Below are positions 33,147-42,577 of a stretch of 64,000 bases of DNA, one piece after another. The position numbers were made by a program, and so were the translations under genes. Under the pieces are notes generated by a model. It worked only from the letters and a program-made list of their open reading frames with translations. It made no database searches and was not told the origin of the DNA. Position 1 is the stretch's first letter; each line of letters starts with the position of its first letter. The DNA lies in NCBI RefSeq assembly GCF_002812805.1, contig NZ_NMUM01000004.1, positions 1-64,000 of the forward strand, written 5' to 3'. Source of the stretch: Microbacterium lacus. GTDB taxonomy: Bacteria; Actinomycetota; Actinomycetes; Actinomycetales; Microbacteriaceae.

Positions 33147-34547
33147 ATGCCTCACTACGACGTCGTCATTCTCGGTGCTGGCCCCGGCGGATATGTCGCG
33201 GCCGTGCGAAGCGCTCAGCTCGGTCTTTCGGTAGCCATCATCGAGCAGAAGTACTGGGGCGGTGTGTGCCTGAACGTCGGGTGCATCCCCTCGAAGGCGC
33301 TCCTGCGCAACGCCGACCTCGCCCACGTGTTCACCCACCAGGCCGAGCAGTTCGGCATTTCGGGTGACGTGCACTTCGACTTCGGCACCGCGTGGGACCG
33401 CAGCCGCAAGGTCGCCGACACGCACGTCAAGGGCATCCACTTCTTGATGAAGAAGAACAAGGTCATCGAGTACGAGGGCAAGGGTTCGTTCGTCGACGCG
33501 AACACGATCGACGTAGCCAAGGCCGACGGTCAATCCGAGCGCCTGACGTTCGACAACGCGATCATCTCCACGGGCGCGAAGGTCCGCCTCCTCCCCGGCG
33601 TCGAGCTGAGCGAGAACGTCGTGACGTACGAAGAGCAGATCATGACGCGCGGCCTGCCGAAGTCCATCGTGATCGTCGGTGCCGGCGCGATCGGCATGGA
33701 GTTCGCCTTCATCATGACGAACTTCGGCGTCAAGGTGACGATCATCGAGTTCCTCGACCGGGCGCTCCCGAACGAGGACGCGGATGTCTCGAAAGAGATC
33801 GCCCGCCAGTACAAGAAGTACGGCGTCGACATCCTGACGTCCACCAAGGTCGAGTCGGTCACCGACCACGGCGATCACGTGACCGTGACCTACACCCCCA
33901 ATAGCGGCGGCGAGACGCAGTCCATCGACTCTGACAAGGTCATGATGTCGATCGGGTTCGCGGCCAACGTCGAGGGCTACGGACTCGAGAACACGGGCGT
34001 GAAGCTGACCGATCGCGGTGCGATCGAGATCGACGACTTCATGCACACGAACGTCCCCCACATCTACGCAATCGGTGACGTGACGGCGAAGCTGCAGCTC
34101 GCGCACGTCGCCGAGGCTCAGGGCGTGGTCGCTGCCGAGACGATCGGCAAGGCCGAGACGATGGCGCTCGGCGACTATCGCATGATGCCGCGTGCGACGT
34201 TCTGCTCGCCGCAGGTCGCGTCGTTCGGCCTGACCGAGCAGCAGGCTCGCGACGCCGGTCACGAGATCAAGGTCGCGAAGTTCCCGTTCTCGGCGAACGG
34301 CAAGGCCAACGGCCTCGGCGAGCCCATCGGATTCGTCAAGCTGATCGCCGACGCCGAGCACCTCGAGCTTCTCGGCGGTCACCTGATCGGCCCCGACGTG
34401 TCCGAACTGCTCCCCGAGCTCACGCTGGCGCAGAAGTGGGACCTCACGGCTCTCGAGGCGGCACGCAACGTTCACACGCACCCGACCCTGTCGGAAGCCG
34501 TGCAGGAAGCCTTCCACGGCCTCGCCGGTCACATGATCAACATGTGA
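33147..34547 (+). CDS. lpd: dihydrolipoyl dehydrogenase
   Basis: 466-aa FAD/NAD disulfide oxidoreductase, the E3 subunit of pyruvate and 2-oxoglutarate dehydrogenase complexes. FAD site [14 protein letters not shown], redox-active pair C41-LNVG-C46 in [16 protein letters not shown] site [14 protein letters not shown] and the C-terminal His-Glu pair in [14 protein letters not shown]. Start ATG 33147 rather than the upstream frame, because the FAD motif begins within 10 residues and a TAGGCT box lies 7 nt before it. A strong hairpin follows the stop. It sits alone, apart from E1/E2 genes. Confidence 0.96.
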   Translation: MPHYDVVILGAGPGGYVAAVRSAQLGLSVAIIEQKYWGGVCLNVGCIPSKALLRNADLAHVFTHQAEQFGISGDVHFDFGTAWDRSRKVADTHVKGIHFLMKKNKVIEYEGKGSFVDANTIDVAKADGQSERLTFDNAIISTGAKVRLLPGVELSENVVTYEEQIMTRGLPKSIVIVGAGAIGMEFAFIMTNFGVKVTIIEFLDRALPNEDADVSKEIARQYKKYGVDILTSTKVESVTDHGDHVTVTYTPNSGGETQSIDSDKVMMSIGFAANVEGYGLENTGVKLTDRGAIEIDDFMHTNVPHIYAIGDVTAKLQLAHVAEAQGVVAAETIGKAETMALGDYRMMPRATFCSPQVASFGLTEQQARDAGHEIKVAKFPFSANGKANGLGEPIGFVKLIADAEHLELLGGHLIGPDVSELLPELTLAQKWDLTALEAARNVHTHPTLSEAVQEAFHGLAGHMINM

Positions 34548-34551
34548 GCCG

Positions 34552-34590
34552 AAAGGACTCAATGCGCGCGAAGAGCGCGTTGAGTCCTTT
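34552..34590 (+). terminator. strong hairpin after lpd
   Basis: aaaggactcaa (34552-34562) pairs perfectly with ttgagtccttt (34580-34590), with further pairing inside around a GC-rich loop. It begins 4 bp past the lpd stop and ends in TTT; the A/T-symmetric base could act in both directions between lpd and the convergent CYTH gene. Confidence 0.8.
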
Positions 34591-34600
34591 GCGGCTCAGG

Positions 34601-34680
34601 TTGAGCGAGCGCAGCGAGTCGAAACCAACAGACGCGCATAGTCAATGCGTTTCGACTCGTCGCTACGCTCCTCGCTCAAC
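34601..34680. repeat. second copy of the TTGAGCGAG/TTTCGACTCG palindrome
   Basis: ttgagcgagcgcagcgagtc (from 34601) pairs with 34649-34680 (gtttcgactcg ... ctcgctcaa), the right arm carrying small insertions. The arms are the same sequence as the palindrome at 23634-23701. Lies in the convergent gap between lpd and the CYTH gene. Confidence 0.75.
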
Positions 34681-34707
34681 GACCGGACGTTGCGCACAGT
34701 CCGCTCG

Positions 34708-35406
34708 TCAGCGACCGAGGGCGCGCTGCAGCTTCGAACCGGATGCCGCGGGCACTCCCCCGACGGCGGCGACGGCGGCATCGACCGCCGCGAAGAACTC
34801 GGCGCGGCCACGCTCATCCGCGGGCGCGGCGGGGCCGAGCTCGACCTCCCATTCGCGCCAGTTCGTCGCGGCACCCGTCTGGAGGTCTGTGGCCTGGACG
34901 TGGTCGTCGACGAACTCGGCGATGACGGCGCCCGAGGCATCCTGAAGCAGGATCGCGTGCCGTTGGTTCCGAACGCGCGCGATGGGGCGTAGTTCTTCTT
35001 CGCCGCACCATTCGGTCACCGACGAGCGAACATCGGTGGGCACAGCAACCGTGAGCGGATCGGACGGCAGCGCCTCGCCCAGCGGCCATCCCCACTCGTG
35101 GCGACCATCGGCGGCGCTGGACTTGACGTGCCACCCCTCATCAGGACCACCCGTCCGGCGACGCACCGCGACAGCACGACGGGAGAGAGAGAGCTCTGCC
35201 GTGTCGAAATAGATCGCATCCAGCGGCCGCAACTCGGGCGGCCAGACACCGGCCACACCCGGAAGCGAGGCCAGATCCGGCAACCGGGTGGCCTCGCTCA
35301 CGTCGTATTTGCGCTCGACCTCGATCGAGCGCGTCGGCTCACTCGTCGCTCGGCCTGATCTCTTGCGTCTCTTCGACGTAAACGAACGTGGCCTGCGTGG
35401 GGCCAT
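34708..35406 (-). CDS. CYTH-domain protein, start uncertain
   Basis: CYTH (CyaB/thiamine triphosphatase-like) protein; such enzymes hydrolyse triphosphate-linked substrates in a metal-lined beta tunnel. The hallmark ExExK is present as IEVERKYDV, followed by YFDTAELSLSRRAVAVRRRTG and a C-terminal WEVEL strand. No CHAD domain follows. The start is a puzzle: the only ATG/GTG/TTG in frame before ExExK is ATG 35406, which lacks a ribosome site and overlaps the 71-aa gene by 68 bp, while the next one (GTG 35301) would remove the motif. Translation may begin at a non-standard codon just after the upstream stop. Substrate unknown. Confidence 0.78.
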   Translation of the reverse strand: MAPRRPRSFTSKRRKRSGRATSEPTRSIEVERKYDVSEATRLPDLASLPGVAGVWPPELRPLDAIYFDTAELSLSRRAVAVRRRTGGPDEGWHVKSSAADGRHEWGWPLGEALPSDPLTVAVPTDVRSSVTEWCGEEELRPIARVRNQRHAILLQDASGAVIAEFVDDHVQATDLQTGAATNWREWEVELGPAAPADERGRAEFFAAVDAAVAAVGGVPAASGSKLQRALGR

Positions 35407-35554
35407 CCGATTCGCCGGTCTGCTCGAGCTCGCCCTGACGGCGGTAGACGATCTGACCTTCGCTGTAGGGCAGGACGAGCGAGTCGTCGTCGGCATCTTC
35501 GAGGGGTACCACCTGGCCGTCGAGGGGCCCTCCGGAAAGTCGTGCAATAGACAT
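35339..35554 (-). CDS. 71-aa acidic hypothetical protein
   Basis: Small soluble protein with a strong ribosome site (AAGGAGG 4 nt before ATG 35554), so translation is credible. It begins MSIARLSGGPLDGQVVPLED, has a short beta-rich middle (LVLPYSEGQIVYRRQGEL) and ends acidic. No family recognised. It precedes the CYTH gene and its stop lies at the place where that gene should begin, suggesting coupling. Divergent from glgP. Confidence 0.75.
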   Translation of the reverse strand: MSIARLSGGPLDGQVVPLEDADDDSLVLPYSEGQIVYRRQGELEQTGESDGPTQATFVYVEETQEIRPSDE

Positions 35555-35634
35555 AATTCCTCCTTCTTCGACCCTACCCCGCGGGTACGACAGGACCCCG
35601 TTCGCCGCGGTCGGATCACGTCAGATGAGACGCC

Positions 35635-35640
35635 TATGAT
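35635..35640 (+). promoter_or_regulatory. leaderless -10 box of glgP
   Basis: TATGAT (one mismatch to TATAAT), then 7 nt, then ATG 35648. A second ATG at 35636 lies inside the -10 box and is therefore not the start. Confidence 0.7.
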
Positions 35641-35647
35641 CAGTCGC

Positions 35648-38167
35648 ATGAAGGCCATTCGCACGTTCACGGTCCGACCCGTCCTCGCCGAAAGCATCGC
35701 GGCACTCGACACGCTCGCCGCCAACTGGCGTTGGTCGTGGAGTCGCGCCACGCACGCCCTCTTCGAGTCCATGGATCCCGCGGTCTGGGCGAAGGTCGGA
35801 GAGAACCCGGCCCGGATGCTCGGGGCGCTGGGGCAGGAGCGCCTGGACGCCCTCGCCCGCGATGACGCCTTCGTCGACCGCGTCACGGAAGAGGCCGATC
35901 GCCTCGAGGCGTATCTGACGCAGCCGCGGTGGTTCCAGCGCGTCCAGGGCCCGAAGCCCGAGCACATCGCGTACTTCTCCCCCGAGTTCGGGGTCGATGG
36001 TTCGCTCCCCCAGTACTCGGGTGGCCTCGGCATCCTGGCCGGCGATCACCTCAAGAGCTGCTCGGACCTCGGCGTGCCACTGACCGGCATCGGGCTGTTC
36101 TACCGCGCGGGGTACTTCCGCCAATCGATCGGCGACGACGGCTGGCAGCGCGAGAGCTATCCGCTGCTCGACCCCCACGGCCTCGGCCTGACGCTGCTGC
36201 GCGACGAAGCCGGTACCCCGGTCGAGGTGTCGCTCGACATCACCGGCGGTCGCGTGCTGCACGCGCGCATCTGGGTCGCCGACATCGGACGCGTGCCTCT
36301 CCTGCTGCTCGACTCCGAGACGCCCTCGAACACGGAAGAGATGCGTCGGGTCACCGACCGTCTCTACGGCGGTGGTGGCGAGCATCGCTTGCTACAAGAG
36401 GCACTGCTCGGAATCGGCGGCGTTCGCGCCCTGCGCGCCTGGTGCCGTGTCACCAGCCGGCCCGAGGCCGATGTTTATCACACGAACGAGGGCCACGCGG
36501 GACTGCAGGGCATCGAGCGGATGTCCGAGCTCATCACCCACGATGGCCTGACGTTCGACGAGGCCCTGGCGCAGGTGCGCGCGTCGACGGTGTTCACGAC
36601 GCACACTCCCGTTCCCGCCGGAATCGACCGATTCCCGAAGGATCTGATCGCCGACTACCTGACCGCCGGTGTCGTCAGCGGCATCGATCCGCAGCGCGCC
36701 CTCGCGCTCGGGCTCGAGAGCTGGCCGGGCGGCGACCCGAGCGTGTTCAACATGGCCGTGCTCGGCCTGCACCTCGGGCAGCACGCGAATGGCGTCTCAC
36801 TGCTGCACGGCGAGGTGAGTCGCGGAATGTTCGGTCAGCTGTGGCCGGGCGTCGACACCGACGAGGTTCCCATCACCTCGATCACGAACGGCGTCCACCC
36901 GCCGACCTGGCTGCACCCCGCCCTCAAGGGCCTGAGCGAGCGGGCCTTCGGCGACGCCCACGTCGAGACCCATGACTGGACGGATGTCGCGCGCGTCTCA
37001 GACCGTGAGCTCTGGGACACCCGCTCGACGATGAAGGGCGAGCTGGTCGACGAGGCGCGCAGCCGCACCGGCCTCGCCGGCGTGCTCGATCCCGAGGCAC
37101 TCACGATCGGGTTCGCGCGTCGCGTGCCGACCTACAAGCGTCTGACCCTCATGCTGCGGGATCCCGAGCGGTTGACGCGGATCCTGACCGACCCCGAGCA
37201 TCCGGTGCAGATCATCGTCGCCGGAAAGTCACACCCCGCGGATGACTCGGGCAAGCAGATGATCCAGGAGCTCGTGCGTTTCAGCCGCGACCCGAAGGTG
37301 CGTGGGCGGATCGTCTTCCTGCCCGACTACGACATCTCGCTCGCCAAGACGCTCTTCCCGGGCTGCGACGTGTGGCTGAACAACCCGATCCGGCCGCTCG
37401 AGGCATCCGGAACGTCCGGTATGAAGGCGGCGCTCAACGGAGCGCTCAACCTGTCGATCCTCGACGGATGGTGGGACGAGTGGTTCGACGGGCAGAACGG
37501 CTGGGCGATCCCCACGGCCGATACGGCGGGATCGGACGACGAGCGAGACGATGCCGAGGCATCCGCTCTCTACGACCTGATCGAGCACCAGCTGGTGCCG
37601 AAGTTCTTCGACCGCACGGACGGTGTGCCGAGCGAATGGCTCGGGATGGTGCGGCACACGATGAAGGTGCTCGGACAGAAGGCGACGAGCGACCGGATGG
37701 TGCGGGAATACGTCGCCCGCCTGTACACCCCGGCGTCCGAGCATGCCACCGAGCTGCGCGCCGATGACTTCGCGCTGGCGCGTGAGCTCGCGGCGTACAC
37801 GGAACACGTGCGGGCCGCATGGCCGTCAGTGCACATCGCGAGCGTGGACGGGTCGGGCATCGCCCAGCAGGCGGCGGCGGGTGACGTGCTCGAGGTGCGC
37901 GCCGCGGTTGCACTCGATGGGCTTTCCGCCGCGGATGTCGCCGTGCAACTCGTGTGCGGCACGACGGATGCCGAGGACGCCATCACGGGCGAGCGCTCGA
38001 TCGTGCCGCTCACGCCGTCCGGCGACGCGGTCGACGGGCTGACAATATTCACGGGCACCGTGCCGCTGGCCGTGACGGGTCCGTTCGGCTACACGGTGCG
38101 GGTCGTGCCGACGCATCCGCAGCTCGTCTCGGATGTCGAGCTCGGCCTCGTCACGTACGCCTCGTAA
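35648..38167 (+). CDS. glgP: alpha-glucan (glycogen/maltodextrin) phosphorylase
   Basis: 839-aa GT35 enzyme releasing glucose 1-phosphate from alpha-1,4-glucans. N-terminal DUF3417 segment (MKAIRTFTVRPVLAESIAAL), then YFSPEFGVDGSLPQYSGGLG, HTNEGHA, TTHTPVPAGIDRF and the PLP site GTSGMKAALNG with K593. This is the shorter actinobacterial/archaeal-type phosphorylase with DUF3417, not the E. coli GlgP layout. The last 150 residues form an extra beta-rich domain. Start is set by a leaderless -10 box. The amidotransferase gene follows after 3 bp. Confidence 0.93.
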   Translation: MKAIRTFTVRPVLAESIAALDTLAANWRWSWSRATHALFESMDPAVWAKVGENPARMLGALGQERLDALARDDAFVDRVTEEADRLEAYLTQPRWFQRVQGPKPEHIAYFSPEFGVDGSLPQYSGGLGILAGDHLKSCSDLGVPLTGIGLFYRAGYFRQSIGDDGWQRESYPLLDPHGLGLTLLRDEAGTPVEVSLDITGGRVLHARIWVADIGRVPLLLLDSETPSNTEEMRRVTDRLYGGGGEHRLLQEALLGIGGVRALRAWCRVTSRPEADVYHTNEGHAGLQGIERMSELITHDGLTFDEALAQVRASTVFTTHTPVPAGIDRFPKDLIADYLTAGVVSGIDPQRALALGLESWPGGDPSVFNMAVLGLHLGQHANGVSLLHGEVSRGMFGQLWPGVDTDEVPITSITNGVHPPTWLHPALKGLSERAFGDAHVETHDWTDVARVSDRELWDTRSTMKGELVDEARSRTGLAGVLDPEALTIGFARRVPTYKRLTLMLRDPERLTRILTDPEHPVQIIVAGKSHPADDSGKQMIQELVRFSRDPKVRGRIVFLPDYDISLAKTLFPGCDVWLNNPIRPLEASGTSGMKAALNGALNLSILDGWWDEWFDGQNGWAIPTADTAGSDDERDDAEASALYDLIEHQLVPKFFDRTDGVPSEWLGMVRHTMKVLGQKATSDRMVREYVARLYTPASEHATELRADDFALARELAAYTEHVRAAWPSVHIASVDGSGIAQQAAAGDVLEVRAAVALDGLSAADVAVQLVCGTTDAEDAITGERSIVPLTPSGDAVDGLTIFTGTVPLAVTGPFGYTVRVVPTHPQLVSDVELGLVTYAS

Positions 38168-38170
38168 TCC

Positions 38171-38905
38171 GTGCGACCGTTTGTGCTGCTCGCCACGCGG
38201 GCCGAGGACCTGCCCGCGGACGAGGAGTACGCCGCGATGCTGCGCGCCGCCGGGCTCGACGAGCGCGATCTGATCCGGGTGCGGCTGGAGGCCGGGCCGA
38301 TGCCCGCTCTGGATCTCGACTCTCTGTCGGGCATCATCGTCGGCGGCGGCCCGTTCAACGCTTCGGACGCGCCCGAAGCGAAATCGCCGGTGCAGCAACG
38401 CGTCGAGGCGGAATTCGCGACGCTGCTCGACCGGGTCGTTCCGGCCGACTTCCCGTTCTTCGGGGCCTGCTACGGCATCGGCACACTGGGCGCGCACGAG
38501 GGCGCGGTGATCGACAGAACGTTCGGTGAGCCGATCAGCGTCGTGCCGGTCACACTCACCGATGAGGGCGCGCGCGACCCGCTCTTCGCGGGGTTACCGA
38601 CAGAGTTCGGGGCGTTCGTCGGACACAAAGAGGCGGTGTCGCGACTGCCCGCACACGCCGTGCACCTGGCATCCTCGGCCGGATGTCCCGTCCAAGCCTT
38701 CCGCGTCGGACAAAACGTCTACGCAACGCAGTTCCATCCCGAACTCGACGTCGACGGCATCACGACGCGCATCCACGCATACGCGGGCCACGGATACTTC
38801 GCCGCGCACGAACTCGAGCTGACCCTGGCGGCCGTGCGCACGGCGCCGGTGTCGCATCCGTCACGGATGCTCCGGACCTTCGTCGAGCGCTACGCGCGCG
38901 ACTGA
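38171..38905 (+). CDS. class I glutamine amidotransferase-like protein
   Basis: 244 aa, GMP-synthase-like amidotransferase fold. Candidate triad C100 (FFGACYGIG), H189 and E191 (QFHPELD) is complete. GGGPFNASD near residue 58 is the oxyanion strand region. As a stand-alone domain it may act in glutamine hydrolysis for an unknown partner or as a gamma-glutamyl peptidase. It lies 3 bp after glgP, so the two are co-transcribed, but no functional link is evident. Converges on nnrE. Confidence 0.85.
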   Translation: MRPFVLLATRAEDLPADEEYAAMLRAAGLDERDLIRVRLEAGPMPALDLDSLSGIIVGGGPFNASDAPEAKSPVQQRVEAEFATLLDRVVPADFPFFGACYGIGTLGAHEGAVIDRTFGEPISVVPVTLTDEGARDPLFAGLPTEFGAFVGHKEAVSRLPAHAVHLASSAGCPVQAFRVGQNVYATQFHPELDVDGITTRIHAYAGHGYFAAHELELTLAAVRTAPVSHPSRMLRTFVERYARD

Positions 38906-38958
38906 ACAAGAAAAGCCGAGCGCTACGACGGCGGCTGAGCGCTGAGGCCCGCGAGCGG

Positions 38959-39678
38959 TCAGGCCACGAGGCGGACGGGCACGGATGTCTCGAGCTCGGG
39001 CCGCACGCGCGCGAGGGCCGGGCCGAGCCCTAGGTCGACGAGCCGGATCGCGCCCGCGAACTCGGGCCCGCGTCCCCGGACGAGGCCGGCCTTCAGGGCG
39101 CCGAAGGTCACGGTGACATCGGCCGGGAGGACGGCATCGTCCGCCGAACCGTCGTCGGGGTGCAGCCCGCTCGGCAGGTCGACCGCGACGACGCGCGGCC
39201 GGTCGGGGGCGCCCGATCGGACCGCGGGAATCAGCGTCTCGACGGCGGCGCGAGCAATGCCGCGCAAAGCAGGCGTGGCCGAGGTACCGATCCCCAGAAT
39301 TCCGTCGACGATCACGCGATAGCCGGCGGCGCCGGCGCGCACGTCGTCGAGACCGACGCACCGTGTACCGGCGCGGCGGGCGGCACCCAGCCCCTCACTG
39401 TGCGCGCGGTCGGACGTCAGCAGCAGATCCACGCGCACGCCCGAGGCCGCGAGCGAGGCCGCCGCGAAGAGCGCGTCCCCGCCGTTGTTGCCCGTGCCTG
39501 CGAGCACCAGGACCGGCCCCGCGGGTTCAACGGATGCCTCGAGCAGGTCGTGAACGCACGCGTCTGTGGCCGCGGCGGCTCGGGCCATGAGGGGCTCACC
39601 CGCCTCCAATAAGGGCTGCTCCGCGGCACGGACCGCTAGGGCCGAGTAGGCGGGTGTGAGGACGCCGATGTCGCTCAT
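38959..39678 (-). CDS. nnrE: NAD(P)H-hydrate epimerase
   Basis: 239-aa YjeF N-terminal domain protein that interconverts R and S forms of NAD(P)HX during repair of hydrated nicotinamide cofactors. Motifs AGTGNNGGDAL (about 61-71) and VDGILGIG, then VVAVDLPSGLHPDDG. The dehydratase (YjeF C-terminal/NnrD) domain often fused to it is absent and must be elsewhere. ATG overlaps the brkB stop (AAATGA), so the two are coupled. Confidence 0.9.
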   Translation of the reverse strand: MSDIGVLTPAYSALAVRAAEQPLLEAGEPLMARAAAATDACVHDLLEASVEPAGPVLVLAGTGNNGGDALFAAASLAASGVRVDLLLTSDRAHSEGLGAARRAGTRCVGLDDVRAGAAGYRVIVDGILGIGTSATPALRGIARAAVETLIPAVRSGAPDRPRVVAVDLPSGLHPDDGSADDAVLPADVTVTFGALKAGLVRGRGPEFAGAIRLVDLGLGPALARVRPELETSVPVRLVA

Positions 39679-40730
39679 TTTTTTCCCTTCGGTTCGGCGA
39701 GCGCCGTTTCGCGCTCTTTCTTTTCGTCTTCGCGGGCTCGGTCCAGCTCTGCTTTCGCCGCCTCCAATGCGATCTCCGAGCGCCGGACGCGCCGCGCGAG
39801 AAAGGTGGGGGCGCCGTATCGCGAGCGCACGCGATCTCGATCATCCTCGATGCCGGTCAAGACGTAGGCCGCAGAAATCAGAATGACCTGACTCGAGAGG
39901 TTGAACCAGAGCAGCAGGGCGATGAGCGCCGCGAACGAAGCGAGCAGCGGGTTGGCGCGCGCTCCCCCGACGAACAGGCCTGACAACTGCTGGAGCACGA
40001 CGAGCCCGAATCCGCCGATCAGCGCGCCGGTCCAGAGTGCTCGCTTCGGCGCCTTGACGCCGGACAGCACGATGAACATGACGGCGATGACCAGCGTGTC
40101 GAGCACGAAGACGACGACCGCCGACAGCAGCCACGTTCCCCAGGAGGACAGCGGATGATCGGCCGGCACACCGAACCATCCACCGACGACATCGACCAGG
40201 GCAGTGCCGAAGAATGTCACGCCCGCAGCGACCACGAGGGCAACGCCCACACCGACCGCCACGGCGAGGTTCCGCAGCAGCGCCCAGACGATGAAGATGT
40301 CTTCGTTGGGCTGATCGGCGAGCGAGCGCAGCGCCGAACGCACCTGACCCACGGAACCGATCGCCGCACCGATCAGACCGATCGACGACAGCACACCCGT
40401 CAGACTCAGGCCGGCAGGAGCTTGGATGTCGGATGGATCGACCAGCCCGTCCTCGCCGACGAGACCGGGGATGACCGAGTTGACCGCGTTCAGAAGCGCT
40501 TGCCACGCGACCGCATCGCCCGAGAGCCACAGCGCCGCGATCGAGAACCCGAGCAGGACGGCCGCGAAGACCGCGAACAGCAGGCGGTAGGTGATGCTGT
40601 CGGCGAGCATCGGTCCGCGGTGCTCGGAGTAGAGAAGGAATGCGCGGATGGGCTTGCGCTGCAATGCCCACGCGATGATCCGGGCGATGGGTGGTCGGGG
40701 CGCCTGCGCGGATGCTTCGGTGTCGGCCAT
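39675..40730 (-). CDS. YihY/BrkB-family membrane protein
   Basis: 351 aa with about six membrane segments and a charged Lys/Glu-rich C-terminal tail. Family marks: YSEHRGPMLADSITYRLLFAVFAAVLLG at the first segment (quoted in parts), PNEDIFIVWALLRNLAVAVG, and LLWFNLSSQVILISAAYV near the end. Once proposed as RNase BN, the family is now regarded as transporters or envelope factors of unknown substrate. A TAGCCT box 6 nt before ATG 40730 indicates a leaderless start. Co-transcribed with nnrE. Confidence 0.88.
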   Translation of the reverse strand: MADTEASAQAPRPPIARIIAWALQRKPIRAFLLYSEHRGPMLADSITYRLLFAVFAAVLLGFSIAALWLSGDAVAWQALLNAVNSVIPGLVGEDGLVDPSDIQAPAGLSLTGVLSSIGLIGAAIGSVGQVRSALRSLADQPNEDIFIVWALLRNLAVAVGVGVALVVAAGVTFFGTALVDVVGGWFGVPADHPLSSWGTWLLSAVVVFVLDTLVIAVMFIVLSGVKAPKRALWTGALIGGFGLVVLQQLSGLFVGGARANPLLASFAALIALLLWFNLSSQVILISAAYVLTGIEDDRDRVRSRYGAPTFLARRVRRSEIALEAAKAELDRAREDEKKERETALAEPKGKK

Positions 40731-40736
40731 CAGGTC

Positions 40737-40742
40737 AGGCTA
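40737..40742 (-). promoter_or_regulatory. leaderless -10 box of the brkB-nnrE operon
   Basis: Minus-strand TAGCCT, then GACCTG (6 nt), then ATG 40730. Confidence 0.6.
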
Positions 40743-40870
40743 ATCGCGCACACGCCACCGTGCAGCGTCTTGACAGCCGAGACATCCGCTCACACTCATC
40801 CGACCGACCGATCCCGGACGCCGCGGTGGCAATGGCGTCGCGCGCACCGGGACGCGCGCACCCTCGCCCC

Positions 40871-40876
40871 TAGGAT
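40871..40876 (+). promoter_or_regulatory. -10 box of pilB
   Basis: TAGGAT 27 nt before GTG 40904; AGGAGAGG at 40888-40895 is the ribosome site. The ATGAGA-N4-TCTCAT operator of the other pilus promoters was not found here. Confidence 0.45.
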
Positions 40877-40903
40877 GGAGCGCGGCAGGAGAGGTGTACA
40901 CAC

Positions 40904-42571
40904 GTGCGCGGTATTTATCAGACGTTGGTGCAATCGGGGGCGGTGAGCGCCGGGGTTATGGCGACCGCGCTCGAGCAGTTCGGCGATACCTCCGAGCTCG
41001 AACGCCACCTGGTCGATCGGGGGCTCGTCTCGGAGTGGCAGCTGGCTGAGGCCGTCGCGACCCACACCGGCCATCGTGCCGTCGACATCTCGGCCGTCGT
41101 CATCGATCCGCACACGATCGCGCTCGTTCCCGGAACACTCAGCCGCCGCTACCGCATCCTGCCCCTCGAACACACCGGCGACCGACTCCTCCTCGGCATG
41201 GTCGATCCGACCGACATCATCGCGATCGATGACGTCACGAGTGTGACCGATCTGCGCGTCGAGCCGGTCGTGGTCGCCGCGGACGCGCTCCAGCGTGCGT
41301 TCGAGCGCTACCTCCGCTCCGACGAAGAGCTGAGCGACCTCTCCGAACAGATCGGCGAGACCAACGAGAGCGCGACGATCTCGTTCACGGCGTCCCTCGA
41401 TGATCAGGATGCCGACGCGCCGGTCGTGCGATTCGTGAACCTGCTGATCGCCCAGGCCATCAATGACCGGGCCAGCGACATCCACGTCGAACCCGGCGAG
41501 CATCAGCTGACCGTGCGCTTCCGCATCGACGGTGTGCTTCATGAGATGCAGCGAGCCGACCGCGCCATCCAGGACGGGATCATCTCGCGCTTGAAGATCA
41601 TGTCCTCCGTCGACATCGCCGAGCGCCGGCGACCGCAGGACGGGCGCCTATCGGTGCACCACGAGGGACGCCAGATCGACCTGCGCGTGGCGACCCTGCC
41701 CACGGTCTGGGGCGAGAAGATCGTGATGCGCATCCTCGACAACACGGGTCAGTCGATGGCGATGACCGACCTGCAGATGTCGCCGGGCAACCTGGAGCGG
41801 TTTGCGAAGGCCATCCATCGCCCGCACGGCATGGTGCTGGTGACAGGCCCCACAGGATCGGGAAAGTCCACGACGCTCTACACGGCCCTCCGCGACGTCG
41901 CGAACCCGCGCGTGAACGCCATCACCGTCGAGGACCCCGTGGAGTACCGAATCGCGGGCATCAACCAGGTGCAGGTCAACAACCGCGCCGGGCTGACCTT
42001 CGGCGCCGCACTTCGTTCGATCCTGCGGAGTGACCCCGACATCGTGCTGGTGGGCGAAATCCGCGACCACGAGACGGCCGTCATCTCGATCGAGGCCTCG
42101 CTGACGGGCCACATGGTTCTCTCGACACTCCATACGAACGATGCGCCGAGCGCGCTTCCCCGGCTGGTCGAGATCGGCTGCGAACCGTTCCTCGTTGCGA
42201 CGGCCCTCACCGCCGTCGTCGCGCAGCGTCTCGCCCGGCGCCTCTGCATCCAGTGCCGGACTCCCGTCACCGAAACGAGCGAGCTGCTGAGGTCCCTCGG
42301 CTTCCCGCACGATCCATCCGATCCTCCGCAGGTGTATCGCGCCGCCGGATGCCCCATTTGTTCCGGAACGGGCTACCGCGGCCGCATCGCGCTGCATGAG
42401 GTCATGACGATCGACGACCGGCTCGAAGAACTGGTCGTCGCGCGTGCAACGGGCACCGAGATGCGTCAGGCGGCGCTCGCCGCCGGCATGGTCTCGCTGC
42501 GCGAGGACGGTTGGAGCAAGGTCACGCAGGGCCTGACCACGATCGAAGAGGTTCTGCGCGTCTCCATCTGA
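40904..42571 (+). CDS. pilB: PilB/GspE-type pilus extension ATPase
   Basis: 555-aa hexameric ATPase powering pilus assembly at the cytoplasmic membrane. N-terminal MshEN-like domain (to about 130), then the T2SE core with Walker A GPTGSGKST (residues 315-323), Asp box TVEDPVEYRI, Walker B DPDIVLVGEIRD and a His box THMVLSTLHTNDA-type segment. A zinc-binding tetracysteine (C448, C451, C483, C486) identifies the extension rather than retraction type. GTG start has AGGAGAGG 8 nt upstream. It is encoded opposite to, and converges on, the rest of the pilus genes. Confidence 0.95.
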   Translation: MRGIYQTLVQSGAVSAGVMATALEQFGDTSELERHLVDRGLVSEWQLAEAVATHTGHRAVDISAVVIDPHTIALVPGTLSRRYRILPLEHTGDRLLLGMVDPTDIIAIDDVTSVTDLRVEPVVVAADALQRAFERYLRSDEELSDLSEQIGETNESATISFTASLDDQDADAPVVRFVNLLIAQAINDRASDIHVEPGEHQLTVRFRIDGVLHEMQRADRAIQDGIISRLKIMSSVDIAERRRPQDGRLSVHHEGRQIDLRVATLPTVWGEKIVMRILDNTGQSMAMTDLQMSPGNLERFAKAIHRPHGMVLVTGPTGSGKSTTLYTALRDVANPRVNAITVEDPVEYRIAGINQVQVNNRAGLTFGAALRSILRSDPDIVLVGEIRDHETAVISIEASLTGHMVLSTLHTNDAPSALPRLVEIGCEPFLVATALTAVVAQRLARRLCIQCRTPVTETSELLRSLGFPHDPSDPPQVYRAAGCPICSGTGYRGRIALHEVMTIDDRLEELVVARATGTEMRQAALAAGMVSLREDGWSKVTQGLTTIEEVLRVSI

Positions 42572-42577
42572 CTTGCC

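Noticed and set aside
31887..34562. 891-codon minus-strand frame ending in the FHA protein
   Set aside because: Only the last 163 codons are the FHA gene, with its own ribosome site; the rest is antisense to lpd and the CopC-like gene.
38906..38958. hairpin between the amidotransferase and nnrE genes
   Set aside because: Only AGCGCT repeated around a 13-nt loop; too weak to list as a terminator with confidence.
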